Below are positions 1-5,219 of a DNA stretch of 6,161 bases, piece after piece. Every line of letters starts with the position of its first letter. Position 1 is the first letter of the stretch. The notes below the pieces were generated by a model, which was given only the letters and a program-made list of their open reading frames with translations, had not been told where the DNA came from and made no database searches. The stretch lies in the NCBI GenBank assembly GCA_023301405.1, contig JALZUX010000540.1:1-6161 (forward strand). Reading direction: 5' to 3'. A program made the position numbers and the translations under genes. This stretch comes from Granulosicoccaceae bacterium. GTDB taxonomy: Bacteria; Pseudomonadota; Gammaproteobacteria; Granulosicoccales; Granulosicoccaceae.

Positions 1-171
1 ATCAATGAGACTATCGCACTCGACCCTCGCCCCGCCCATGAAAGAAACAAAGACGGCCGGTTAAACCAGCAGTGGCATATGCGACTAATGGATATTGACA
101 TCTCGTGGCAGGTGATAAACACAACCGCTGAAATCACCAACGTCAAACACTTTATTCAGGCTGGGAAGTAA
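1..171 (+). CDS. trmO: tRNA-Thr t6A37 N6-methyltransferase TrmO (TsaA/YaeB), C-terminal fragment
   Basis: The window opens inside this gene; 56 codons in frame 1 run to a TAA at 169-171. The fragment contains DPRPAH (residues 8-13 of the fragment) followed by a short charged stretch and MDIDISWQV (about residues 30-38). This matches the E. coli TrmO C-terminal pattern DPRPAY followed by HDFNVRWRV. TrmO uses S-adenosylmethionine to methylate N6 of the threonylcarbamoyl-adenosine at position 37 of tRNA-Thr(GGU), giving m6t6A. The SAM-binding beta-barrel domain lies upstream of the window, so catalytic residues cannot be checked. The end is about 17 residues past the conserved core, as expected for an intact C-terminus. 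The next gene converges on it from the minus strand. The family call is from recalled motif similarity and I am fairly sure of it. Confidence 0.85.
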   Translation: MNETIALDPRPAHERNKDGRLNQQWHMRLMDIDISWQVINTTAEITNVKHFIQAGK

Positions 172-203
172 CTACTATTTTTCCACAGGCCAGCCCCTTT
201 AAG

Positions 204-218
204 CCGTATTATTTACGG
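204..218. terminator. Weak hairpin between convergent trmO and transporter genes
   Basis: CCGTA at 204-208 pairs with TACGG at 214-218 around a 5-base loop. It lies in the 119-bp gap between two converging stop codons, where a shared terminator would be expected. The stem is only 5 bp and no run of T follows on either strand, so this is a weak candidate. Nothing better is visible in the gap. Confidence 0.2.
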
Positions 219-290
219 GGATCGTCAGTCAGCGGCCTCGCGCAGCAATCGTGAAAAACAGATATCTTAATCGAGCAAGAAGTGCCCCGA

Positions 291-1145
291 CTAGGGTGCA
301 GTCTCTGTACGCAGCCCCTGATAAACCAAAGCAGCTATAACAATGCCCCCGCCAATCAATGTTCTGGTGTCTGGCACTTCAGCAACAAACAGCCATACCC
401 ACAGTGGCGCCAGCGCGGTCTCACCCAAAGCCAACAAAGGCACTTGAGCTGCTGGCACACTGCGTGACGCGAGCGTTATCAGGATAAAGCCAAAGCCCAC
501 TTGCACACTCCCCATCGTTAAAGCCAGTAACATATCGCGCAGACTAATTTGAAAACTGTCGATCATTGGCACACAACAGACGGCAGCAACCAAACCTGCG
601 AGCGCAGTTGCAGGCAGCATATCGCGATCTCCAGAGCTGCGTAATGCCACAACTAATACGGCAAAAGAAAGCACCGCGAGGACGGCATACCACGCGCCCA
701 GAATATCGCCGGCCGCCAAGCCCCCGGACACCATCACGCCTATTCCTACAATAGCAATTAGCATCGCAATCCAGGTGGCACGACTGACGCTTTCACGCAA
801 TACGATCCATCCGAGGAATGCCGCAAATAACGGCCCTGTGCTTAGCAGTAACACGGTGTTAGCAACTGTTGTGTTGTACAAGCTCAACACGTAAAAAATA
901 AATCCGAATGCCAGCGCGAAAGACACAATCAAATCACGGAGTCGGACACAACAAAACTGCCGGACCAGCTGGCCGCGCTCACGAAGAGCCATAAAGACAA
1001 GCACAGTGACGAAAAAAGCCAGAGATCGATAGAACAACAGTAACCAGGCGTCAGCGCTGTCGATAAATCGAACAATTAGCCCGCCAGAACTCAGGAAGAC
1101 GCCGGCCGTAACAGCATATAAAACACCGCGGGTATGGGTTTGCAT
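291..1145 (-). CDS. EamA-family (drug/metabolite transporter superfamily) inner-membrane permease
   Basis: A 284-residue, strongly hydrophobic protein with the two-fold EamA layout of about ten membrane helices: roughly residues 7-25, 33-53, 70-90, 95-113, 123-140 (first repeat) and 150-168, 178-196, 207-226, 232-254, 263-278 (second repeat). Family-typical features are the N-terminal SSGGLIVRFI, an STGPLFAAFLGW stretch at 102-113 closing helix 4, and the last-repeat ALGETALAPLWVW segment (239-251) ahead of a short loop and GGGIVIAALV. The usual family length is about 280-300, so it appears complete. Such proteins export or import small metabolites such as amino acids or purines; the substrate cannot be read from sequence. 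The start chosen is ATG at 1145, because the protein then begins as relatives do, although no clear Shine-Dalgarno precedes it. A TTG at 1196 with GAGG 4 bases upstream would add 17 unusual residues and remains possible. It is transcribed alone, converging on trmO. Confidence 0.88.
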   Translation of the reverse strand: MQTHTRGVLYAVTAGVFLSSGGLIVRFIDSADAWLLLFYRSLAFFVTVLVFMALRERGQLVRQFCCVRLRDLIVSFALAFGFIFYVLSLYNTTVANTVLLLSTGPLFAAFLGWIVLRESVSRATWIAMLIAIVGIGVMVSGGLAAGDILGAWYAVLAVLSFAVLVVALRSSGDRDMLPATALAGLVAAVCCVPMIDSFQISLRDMLLALTMGSVQVGFGFILITLASRSVPAAQVPLLALGETALAPLWVWLFVAEVPDTRTLIGGGIVIAALVYQGLRTETAP

Positions 1146-1245
1146 TGTTATTTCGGCCAGTGTGAGTAAATAAAACAGACTGTGCCGGTTACGCAATACA
1201 CCTCATAGAGGAAAGACGCCCAAAGCATGGCTAACCAGGCGCATC

Positions 1246-1272
1246 AATATAAATATTACCAGCAACTTTCAA
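1246..1272 (-). promoter_or_regulatory. Candidate sigma-70 promoter for the EamA transporter
   Basis: On the minus strand, TTGAAA (1272-1267; 5/6 match to the -35 consensus) is followed after 15 bases by TATATT (1251-1246; 5/6 match to -10). It sits about 100 bp upstream of the ATG at 1145 and 50 bp upstream of the alternative TTG at 1196, so either start would be transcribed. The spacer is short (17 is optimal), which lowers confidence. Confidence 0.3.
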
Positions 1273-1648
1273 AGTGCATTACAACACGTCTTTAAGGCTG
1301 TGTCCGGTCAAAAATCAGACCTGAAAATTCAGCCTCTAGCGTTGAGTGGATCTGCTCATATTGAAACGTTCAGGCTTGTATTTGCCATTAAGTAGCTTAT
1401 GACTAGCCGAATAGATCGGCAACTCTCGCGAATTACAACTGTTGCAGATGATCTCGCAGCACCTGGAAGTGCAGACTGCGGGTTTGGTGGAAGGAAGCGC
1501 CAGGAGGGACACGACGCTTTTATTTTGTGTGGAACCGTCGGTCTTGAAGAACTGCGGCTATATCGGGAACTTCTGGAACGACGTAGCAGTGGTCTGTCTG
1601 CCAACCTACCGCGATGCGCGTAGATCACCGCTACCACCTACTCATGGA

Positions 1649-1672
1649 CAGGTGATGCCTAGGCACCACCTG
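1649..1672. terminator. 24-bp near-perfect palindrome, probable transcription terminator
   Basis: The left arm reads CAGGTG, A, TGC (1649-1658), the loop is CTAG (1659-1662), and the right arm is GCA, C, CACCTG (1663-1672). That gives 9 base pairs with a single internal A/C mismatch and a tetraloop, the strongest stem-loop in the window. On the + strand it is followed by AACTTTTGGCTTTG, a moderately T-rich tract. On the minus strand it lies 21 bp after the DUF302 stop codon, but no T-run follows in that direction. It probably ends DUF302 transcription, + strand transcription, or both. A binding site for a dimeric regulator is the alternative reading. Confidence 0.6.
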
Positions 1673-1692
1673 AACTTTTGGCTTTGTTGACC

Positions 1693-2148
1693 CTAGCTTG
1701 CAGTGGCTGCAGCTGCAAAGTTAGCCAGCGCTCCGGTGACTTTTTCTATTGCGGCCTCACAGCCTTTTACGTCATGGCGTTTAGCCAATTCAGCTGGATC
1801 ATTGTAGGCCAACCATACTTCTCCGCTGTCGTCTTCCCAGATCAGTGCTTTTTGCGGAAGATCGATTGCAATAGTGCGCTCGCAATTCATTAACGGAGTA
1901 CCTACTTTGGGATTACCGAAAATAACAACTTCTGTTGGCTTAAGCGTTAACCCTGCTTTTTCTGCACCTGCCGCATGATTGATTCGCCCGAAGACGCTCA
2001 TCCCTTTTGACTTAAGAATCCCCTCAAGTTTGTCAGCCGTGTCGACGACACTATGCGCACTTTTTAATTTTATTAAACCTGTGTCAGCCACAGCAACTCC
2101 TACAAAACACGTTAACGCGACAATAACTGTCGAAAGTAATTTCACCAT
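1693..2148 (-). CDS. Exported DUF302-domain protein
   Basis: A 151-residue protein with a Sec signal peptide (MVKLL then a hydrophobic core to about residue 20) and a likely cleavage after A19-V20-A21, leaving a mature protein starting DTGLIK. The rest is a DUF302 domain: a helix around 33-50, then INHAAGAEKAGL (56-67), PTEVVIFGNPKVGTPLM (71-87) and a strand-rich segment IAIDLPQKALIWED followed by VWLAYNDP (93-118). These are the family's hallmark blocks. DUF302 proteins are small alpha/beta proteins of unknown biochemical role, here probably periplasmic. C89 and C130 could form a disulfide there. The start is ATG 2148 because GGAG lies 7 bases ahead; the in-frame ATG at 2163 has no such site and would lengthen the signal region. 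It follows the rhodanese gene by 127 bp on the same strand. Family assignment is firm; function is unknown. Confidence 0.9.
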   Translation of the reverse strand: MVKLLSTVIVALTCFVGVAVADTGLIKLKSAHSVVDTADKLEGILKSKGMSVFGRINHAAGAEKAGLTLKPTEVVIFGNPKVGTPLMNCERTIAIDLPQKALIWEDDSGEVWLAYNDPAELAKRHDVKGCEAAIEKVTGALANFAAAATAS

Positions 2149-2166
2149 TGAATATCTCCACATATC

Positions 2167-2180
2167 GGGTTACACAACCC
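2167..2180 (-). promoter_or_regulatory. Perfect 5-bp inverted repeat in front of the DUF302 gene
   Basis: GGGTT (2167-2171) and AACCC (2176-2180) flank a 4-base loop. The repeat ends 19 bp upstream of the DUF302 start and about 8 bp upstream of its Shine-Dalgarno. It may be a leader hairpin or a small operator overlapping the promoter. I could not find a convincing -35/-10 pair nearby, so the role is open. Confidence 0.25.
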
Positions 2181-2275
2181 CAAAGAACTGACAAAGTATT
2201 TGACTGTTTGTTCCACAATCAGCACTGGACACAACCATCAGCACCTTCCACTAAAGGATGGCGCGTAGGAACTGG

Positions 2276-2644
2276 CTAGCTTTCCATTGGTCCGCCGGCA
2301 TCCTTCCAATCACCAAAGCCACCCACGTTAGTTACTGAACTAAAGCCCATTTCAACCAGGGTTTTGCCCGCCAGTGCGGCCTGCCCGCCTGCACCACAGA
2401 CAAGGTAAAGTGGCGCATCTTTTTGCAATATTTGGTTGTGAAAAGGGGTAGCGGGATCAGCGGCAAATTCAATGAAGCCACGGGGAATGCGGTGGGCGCC
2501 TGCTATTGTGCCGGACTCCACAATCGCGGAAGAATCGCGCACATCGATAAAAACACCCTTACCATGTTGCTTAATTGCCTCTTCTGCGGAGATTCGCGGC
2601 ACGGCTGAATTTGCTGCTTCGAGGTATTCTTTTGCTGTTTTCAT
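2276..2644 (-). CDS. Single-domain rhodanese-like protein (cytoplasmic sulfurtransferase)
   Basis: A 122-residue protein made of one rhodanese domain. Seen in order: ISAEEAI (18-24), GVFIDVRDSSAIVESGTIAGAHRIPRG (30-56; the DVR and G-x-I-x-G-A-x-x-I-P-R-G family motifs), LYLVCGAGGQAALAGKTL (79-96; active-site loop beginning at C83), and VTNVGGFGDWKDAGGP (104-119). Rhodaneses carry a persulfide on the loop cysteine and move sulfur to cyanide, thiols or partner proteins. No signal peptide is seen, so it should be cytoplasmic. The loop C-G-A-G-G-Q carries no basic residue; Gln88 sits where many single-domain relatives (C-x-x-G-G-R) have Arg. The start is ATG 2644, with AGGA 7 bases ahead; an extension to 2734 lacks rhodanese-like sequence and a ribosome site. 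It lies between the SGNH lipoprotein and DUF302 genes on the same strand. Family sure; physiological substrate unknown. Confidence 0.92.
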   Translation of the reverse strand: MKTAKEYLEAANSAVPRISAEEAIKQHGKGVFIDVRDSSAIVESGTIAGAHRIPRGFIEFAADPATPFHNQILQKDAPLYLVCGAGGQAALAGKTLVEMGFSSVTNVGGFGDWKDAGGPMES

Positions 2645-2735
2645 TAGTTTTCCTGAAGGCGATAAAAAAACACCGCCCCAGAATACGACACTTTCAACAA
2701 TGCTTCCATGATCGGATTGCCTGGACAACGGCAAA

Positions 2736-2760
2736 CGCGATCAGAAAAACTCTGACCGCG
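2736..2760 (-). terminator. Hairpin between the SGNH hydrolase and rhodanese genes
   Basis: The two arms 2736-2745 and 2751-2760 pair over 9 positions with one mismatch (TCAGA with TCTGA, then a mismatch, then CGCG with CGCG) around the loop AAAAC. It lies 60 bp past the SGNH stop and about 90 bp ahead of the rhodanese ATG. On the minus strand it is followed by GTTTGCCGTTG, which is only weakly T-rich. It may partly terminate the SGNH transcript, or be a 5' leader structure or operator for the rhodanese gene. Confidence 0.35.
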
Positions 2761-2819
2761 CTTGCTCCGTTCGACTAACCACTACGATTCGGACTTATCG
2801 ACCCGCAGCAAACTCTGCA

Positions 2820-3746
2820 TTAGCCACAATAGTCTGCAGAAAAAATTTGATCGAAGAACGCATCAGCAATATGAGCATCACCTTGTTCATTCGGGTGAAT
2901 CAAATCGCTTTGCATTAACTCTACGCTATACCCTGTTCGCACATCCACCAAAGACAGGTTTGGATTATTGGACTCGCTGACATAAGACTCAATTTGACTG
3001 CCTAACTCTTGAACAAGAACAGGTCTATCAGCACCGTCTACTGTGCTAAACCAAGGGACCAAGTTAGCGACCAACACCAATGTACCGGGCTTTGTGCTTT
3101 CAATCGCAGCGATCACCTGATCAATGTCGGCCAGCGTACCAGCAACATCACCACCTCTCCACAAATCAACTGACCCAACATGAAGTAACACAACATCAGG
3201 CTTTTGGAGATTTATCGCTGCGACTGCACCTGCATTATTTTGTTTAGTGCCTGTTAGAAAAGCACTAGCGGCGTGTCCGCTGTAACCTTCATGCGGTTGG
3301 TAGAAATCTGTGGCCGGGCTGTTTGCGCTTTGCGTACCGACAAATCTCATCGGACAACCAGAGTCAGTAATCATATTTTTCAATTCGAATCGATAACTTT
3401 TGGCTCCCCGTACCCCCTGAGTAATTGAGTCTCCCATGGGCATCAGCCTTATAGAACCACTCTCTGCGATATCTGCCAAGCGCTCCTGAACGTTAACCTG
3501 CGTTGCAACCAGCCTCACGTCACTAGTTGCATCATCTACTGTAATATCGACAGAAGTAACATCCACAGCCAATTCACCTTCGTCCGCTGACTGAGTCTCA
3601 ACAGCCGGTGCAGTGTCGGTCGCCACACCAGCCTCGCCGCTTAGTAGTGTTGACTCGCCATCACAAGCCGCCAATGAAAGCCCCATCAACACGATGGGCG
3701 CTAAAGAAAAAATAGGGGATTTTTTAGCCGATAGAGATCGTTTCAT
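2820..3746 (-). CDS. SGNH/GDSL-type hydrolase lipoprotein (CE3-like carbohydrate esterase fold)
   Basis: A 308-residue protein. Residues 1-27 are a lipoprotein signal peptide with lipobox L25-A26-A27-C28; D29 at position +2 is, in enterics, a signal to stay in the inner membrane. Residues 29-95 form an acidic, Thr/Val/Asp-rich linker. The SGNH domain follows: block I MPMGDSITQGVRG (102-114, nucleophile S107), block II EGYSGH (153-158), block III GSVDLW (191-196) and block V SDLIHPNEQGD (280-290, D281 and H284). It most resembles secreted acetyl-xylan-esterase-like (CE3) proteins, so removal of acetyl or other ester groups from a glycan is likely; the substrate is inferred. Block III normally reads G-x-N-D, but the oxyanion-hole Asn is Val193 here. 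C131 and C307 could form a disulfide. The ATG at 3746 is preceded by AGAAGG at a short spacing. The gene leads the same-strand rhodanese and DUF302 genes. Confidence 0.9.
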   Translation of the reverse strand: MKRSLSAKKSPIFSLAPIVLMGLSLAACDGESTLLSGEAGVATDTAPAVETQSADEGELAVDVTSVDITVDDATSDVRLVATQVNVQERLADIAESGSIRLMPMGDSITQGVRGAKSYRFELKNMITDSGCPMRFVGTQSANSPATDFYQPHEGYSGHAASAFLTGTKQNNAGAVAAINLQKPDVVLLHVGSVDLWRGGDVAGTLADIDQVIAAIESTKPGTLVLVANLVPWFSTVDGADRPVLVQELGSQIESYVSESNNPNLSLVDVRTGYSVELMQSDLIHPNEQGDAHIADAFFDQIFSADYCG

Positions 3747-4162
3747 TTGCCTTCTTCTTATTATTTTGTGTATTGATTATTTCTGACGTGAAATGCAACG
3801 AAAACGGCGCACCGTTCCGCACAACTCCACAATATTTCTAACTCCTTAAGTTGTAGTCGAGGAATTGACGTTTGTCATCACCGGAAGCGCGTGACAAATT
3901 TGACAGGTGGCAAATCGAGGCATACTCGATACAACAGGAATCAGTTGATCAACAGGCACTTCGTGATACCCCGACTGAAATCAATGACCGGGCGCACCAC
4001 ATACATCAACAAAAACACACCAGGATAGCGATGCCAGCCAGAGCACATGAGCCGCCTTAGCGCAAACCGGCGCCAACACACTGACATCAAAAACCGCAAA
4101 GGTGGTGAGTTTTACCCTGTTAATTTACGACCAATAAAAACAATCGCTTCAGACCTAATACA
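3747..4162. other. Gap of 416 bp with no convincing gene
   Basis: Two weak frames are seen. One is + strand 3872-4060 (62 codons, TTG start, GAGGA 8 bases upstream; hydrophilic, Gln/His-rich, unrecognised). The other is minus strand 4087-3941 (48 codons from ATG; an inner ATG at 4048 has AAGG 6 bases ahead; carries a hydrophobic GVFLLMYVV segment). They overlap each other in opposite directions and neither resembles a family I know. A perfect -35 hexamer TTGACA on + (3900-3905) lacks a good -10. TGACAAATTTGACA (3892-3905) is a 14-bp palindrome with one mismatched pair and could be an operator. The region must also hold the SGNH promoter and the crotonase gene's 3' end signals, which I could not pin down. 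Confidence 0.4.
3799..3819 (-). promoter_or_regulatory. Hairpin upstream of the SGNH hydrolase gene
   Basis: Arms 3799-3807 and 3812-3819 pair over 8 positions with one bulged base around the loop CGCA, with core AACGG/CCGTT. It ends about 53 bp upstream of the SGNH start codon. On the minus strand the hairpin is followed only by TTGCATTTCACG, too poor in T for a good terminator. It may be a leader structure or regulatory site for the lipoprotein gene. Confidence 0.25.
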
Positions 4163-4975
4163 TCAAGGCTTCAGCACCCAGGAAGGTTTTCGTTTTTCAA
4201 AAAAAGAACTTATCCCTTCAAGCGCTTCAGAGGACTGCACTCGATCCGCAAAATTTTGCGCTGCAATATCTATTATCTGATCACGATCAGTAACGCCGTT
4301 TAGCGCGAGTATAAGCGCTTTAGAATCTGCCACTGCGCCGGGCGCACAACTGAGCAGTTGTTTCCTAAGCTGCATTTCTAATGCGTCAAGCTCGGCCATA
4401 TCGTCACCCAACTCATCCGCAAAACCAACATCAAGAGCCCCAACACCGTCAAACCTTGCTGCGGTTAACATTAACCTTCGTGCTGTTGGATAGCCCAGTT
4501 TCTGAATAACATATGGTGCTATTTGCGCTGGGCTTAAACCAATAGCCGTCTCGGTCATCGCAAACTTTGCACTCGCTTCACACAGCACAACATCGGCACA
4601 GCATGCCAAGCCAAACCCGCCAGCAATTGCAGCCCCTTCCACAATGGCAACCACCAACTGCGGCATACTATTGACCAAAGCTAACAAGTGCCCGATATCG
4701 CTGGACATTACGATTGTTGACTGCCTTGTTGCCGCACCCGAGGCCAATTCTTTAAATGCCTTAAGATCACCACCGGCACAAAACACTCCACCTCGCCCAC
4801 GCAACGTAATCCCTCGCACACTGCGATCATCGCGCACCGTGTTTAGCACAGCGCTCAATTCTTCACGCATCTGATCGGTCAGCGGGTTTCTTTTTTCAGG
4901 CTGGTTAAACCAAACAGTGAGCCAACCGCTATCACTTTGCAGATCGAGAACAGACACGTCAGGCAGGTTATTCAA
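4163..4975 (-). CDS. Enoyl-CoA hydratase/isomerase (crotonase) family protein, LiuC/AtuE-like
   Basis: A 270-residue protein of normal crotonase length. Visible: a substrate-loop NQPEKRNPL (24-32); first oxyanion-hole motif FCAGGDLKAF (65-74); second motif EGAAIAGGFGLACCAD (113-128); SAKFAMTETAIGLSPAQIAPYVIQKLG (135-161), with E142 matching the catalytic Glu164 of rat enoyl-CoA hydratase; and TAARFDG-x-x-ALDVGFADE (171-188). The position of the other catalytic Glu (rat Glu144) is G122. Crotonases hydrate or isomerise acyl-CoA double bonds. The SPAQIAPYV segment recalls 3-methylglutaconyl-CoA (LiuC) and isohexenylglutaconyl-CoA (AtuE) hydratases, suggesting branched or isoprenoid acyl-CoA degradation, but the substrate is inference. 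The start is TTG 4975 with GAGG 8 bases ahead; an in-frame stop lies upstream with no ATG or GTG between. It is divergent from the HSD10-like dehydrogenase, which would catalyse the next step. Confidence 0.92.
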   Translation of the reverse strand: MNNLPDVSVLDLQSDSGWLTVWFNQPEKRNPLTDQMREELSAVLNTVRDDRSVRGITLRGRGGVFCAGGDLKAFKELASGAATRQSTIVMSSDIGHLLALVNSMPQLVVAIVEGAAIAGGFGLACCADVVLCEASAKFAMTETAIGLSPAQIAPYVIQKLGYPTARRLMLTAARFDGVGALDVGFADELGDDMAELDALEMQLRKQLLSCAPGAVADSKALILALNGVTDRDQIIDIAAQNFADRVQSSEALEGISSFFEKRKPSWVLKP

Positions 4976-5061
4976 AAAATTATCCTCGTAAAGTTCATCA
5001 ACGGTGAGTCGGGTTAATTAAAGTGATAATGCTCCACACTGACTCTCCAAGTAGAACAGTG

Positions 5062-5069
5062 ATTATAAG
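5062..5069. promoter_or_regulatory. Overlapping divergent -10 elements (candidate bidirectional promoter)
   Basis: The minus strand reads a perfect -10 TATAAT (5067-5062), and the + strand reads TATAAG (5064-5069), overlapping through the palindrome TTATAA. On + a CTGACT (5039-5044) lies 19 bases upstream as a poor -35; on minus no good -35 is seen. It would give leaders of about 80 nt for the crotonase and about 145 nt for the dehydrogenase. This is the only consensus-like -10 I found in the 244-bp divergent region. Confidence 0.4.
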
Positions 5070-5219
5070 TAGTTTCGATAAGAAAGCTTACCCTCAGATC
5101 AATCCACCCAAGTATACGCACCACAAGTCAGTCACTATTACAGACTCTGATAAACTAACCTCAGACGCAGAGCGCGAACAAACTCTATTTCAACGCTATC
5201 CTCAACAGGAAAATTGCCC

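Larger units (their letters stand above)
1146..1692. other. Gap of about 550 bp with no convincing gene; doubtful small frames on the + strand
   Basis: Two overlapping + frames are open here. One is 1399-1623 (74 codons from ATG, no clear ribosome site; product rich in Arg and Leu with a helical-looking LEELRLYRELLERR segment). The other is 1442-1690 (82 codons from TTG, contains a VLKNCGYIGNFWNDVAVV stretch). A minus frame at 1356-1637 is Arg/Ser-rich and looks like a shadow. I recognise none of them. The terminator-like palindrome at 1649-1672 lies 26 bp past the stop at 1623, which fits a + strand transcript, so a small unknown gene or a decayed one cannot be excluded (about 1 in 5). A nested inverted repeat is also present: AGGCTG 1295-1300 with CAGCCT 1330-1335, enclosing GGTC 1306-1309 and GACC 1318-1321. 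Confidence 0.4.

Noticed and set aside
1146..1196. TTG at 1196 as the start of the EamA transporter
   Set aside because: It adds 17 residues not typical of the family; the ATG at 1145 gives the usual N-terminus. Kept as an alternative because GAGG lies close to the TTG.
1301..1321. TGTCCGGTC...GACC segment as an insertion-sequence end
   Set aside because: No matching inverted copy, target duplication or transposase frame is visible; it reads better as a local hairpin.
1356..1637. 93-codon minus-strand frame
   Set aside because: Arg/Ser/Pro-rich, no motif and no ribosome site; looks like a non-coding shadow.
2645..2734. N-terminal extension of the rhodanese to 2734
   Set aside because: The added residues show no rhodanese features, while ATG 2644 has AGGA at good spacing.
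3872..4060. 62-codon + frame with GAGGA before a TTG
   Set aside because: Unrecognised, low-complexity Gln/His composition, contradicted by an opposite-strand frame of similar quality; described only in the gap entry.
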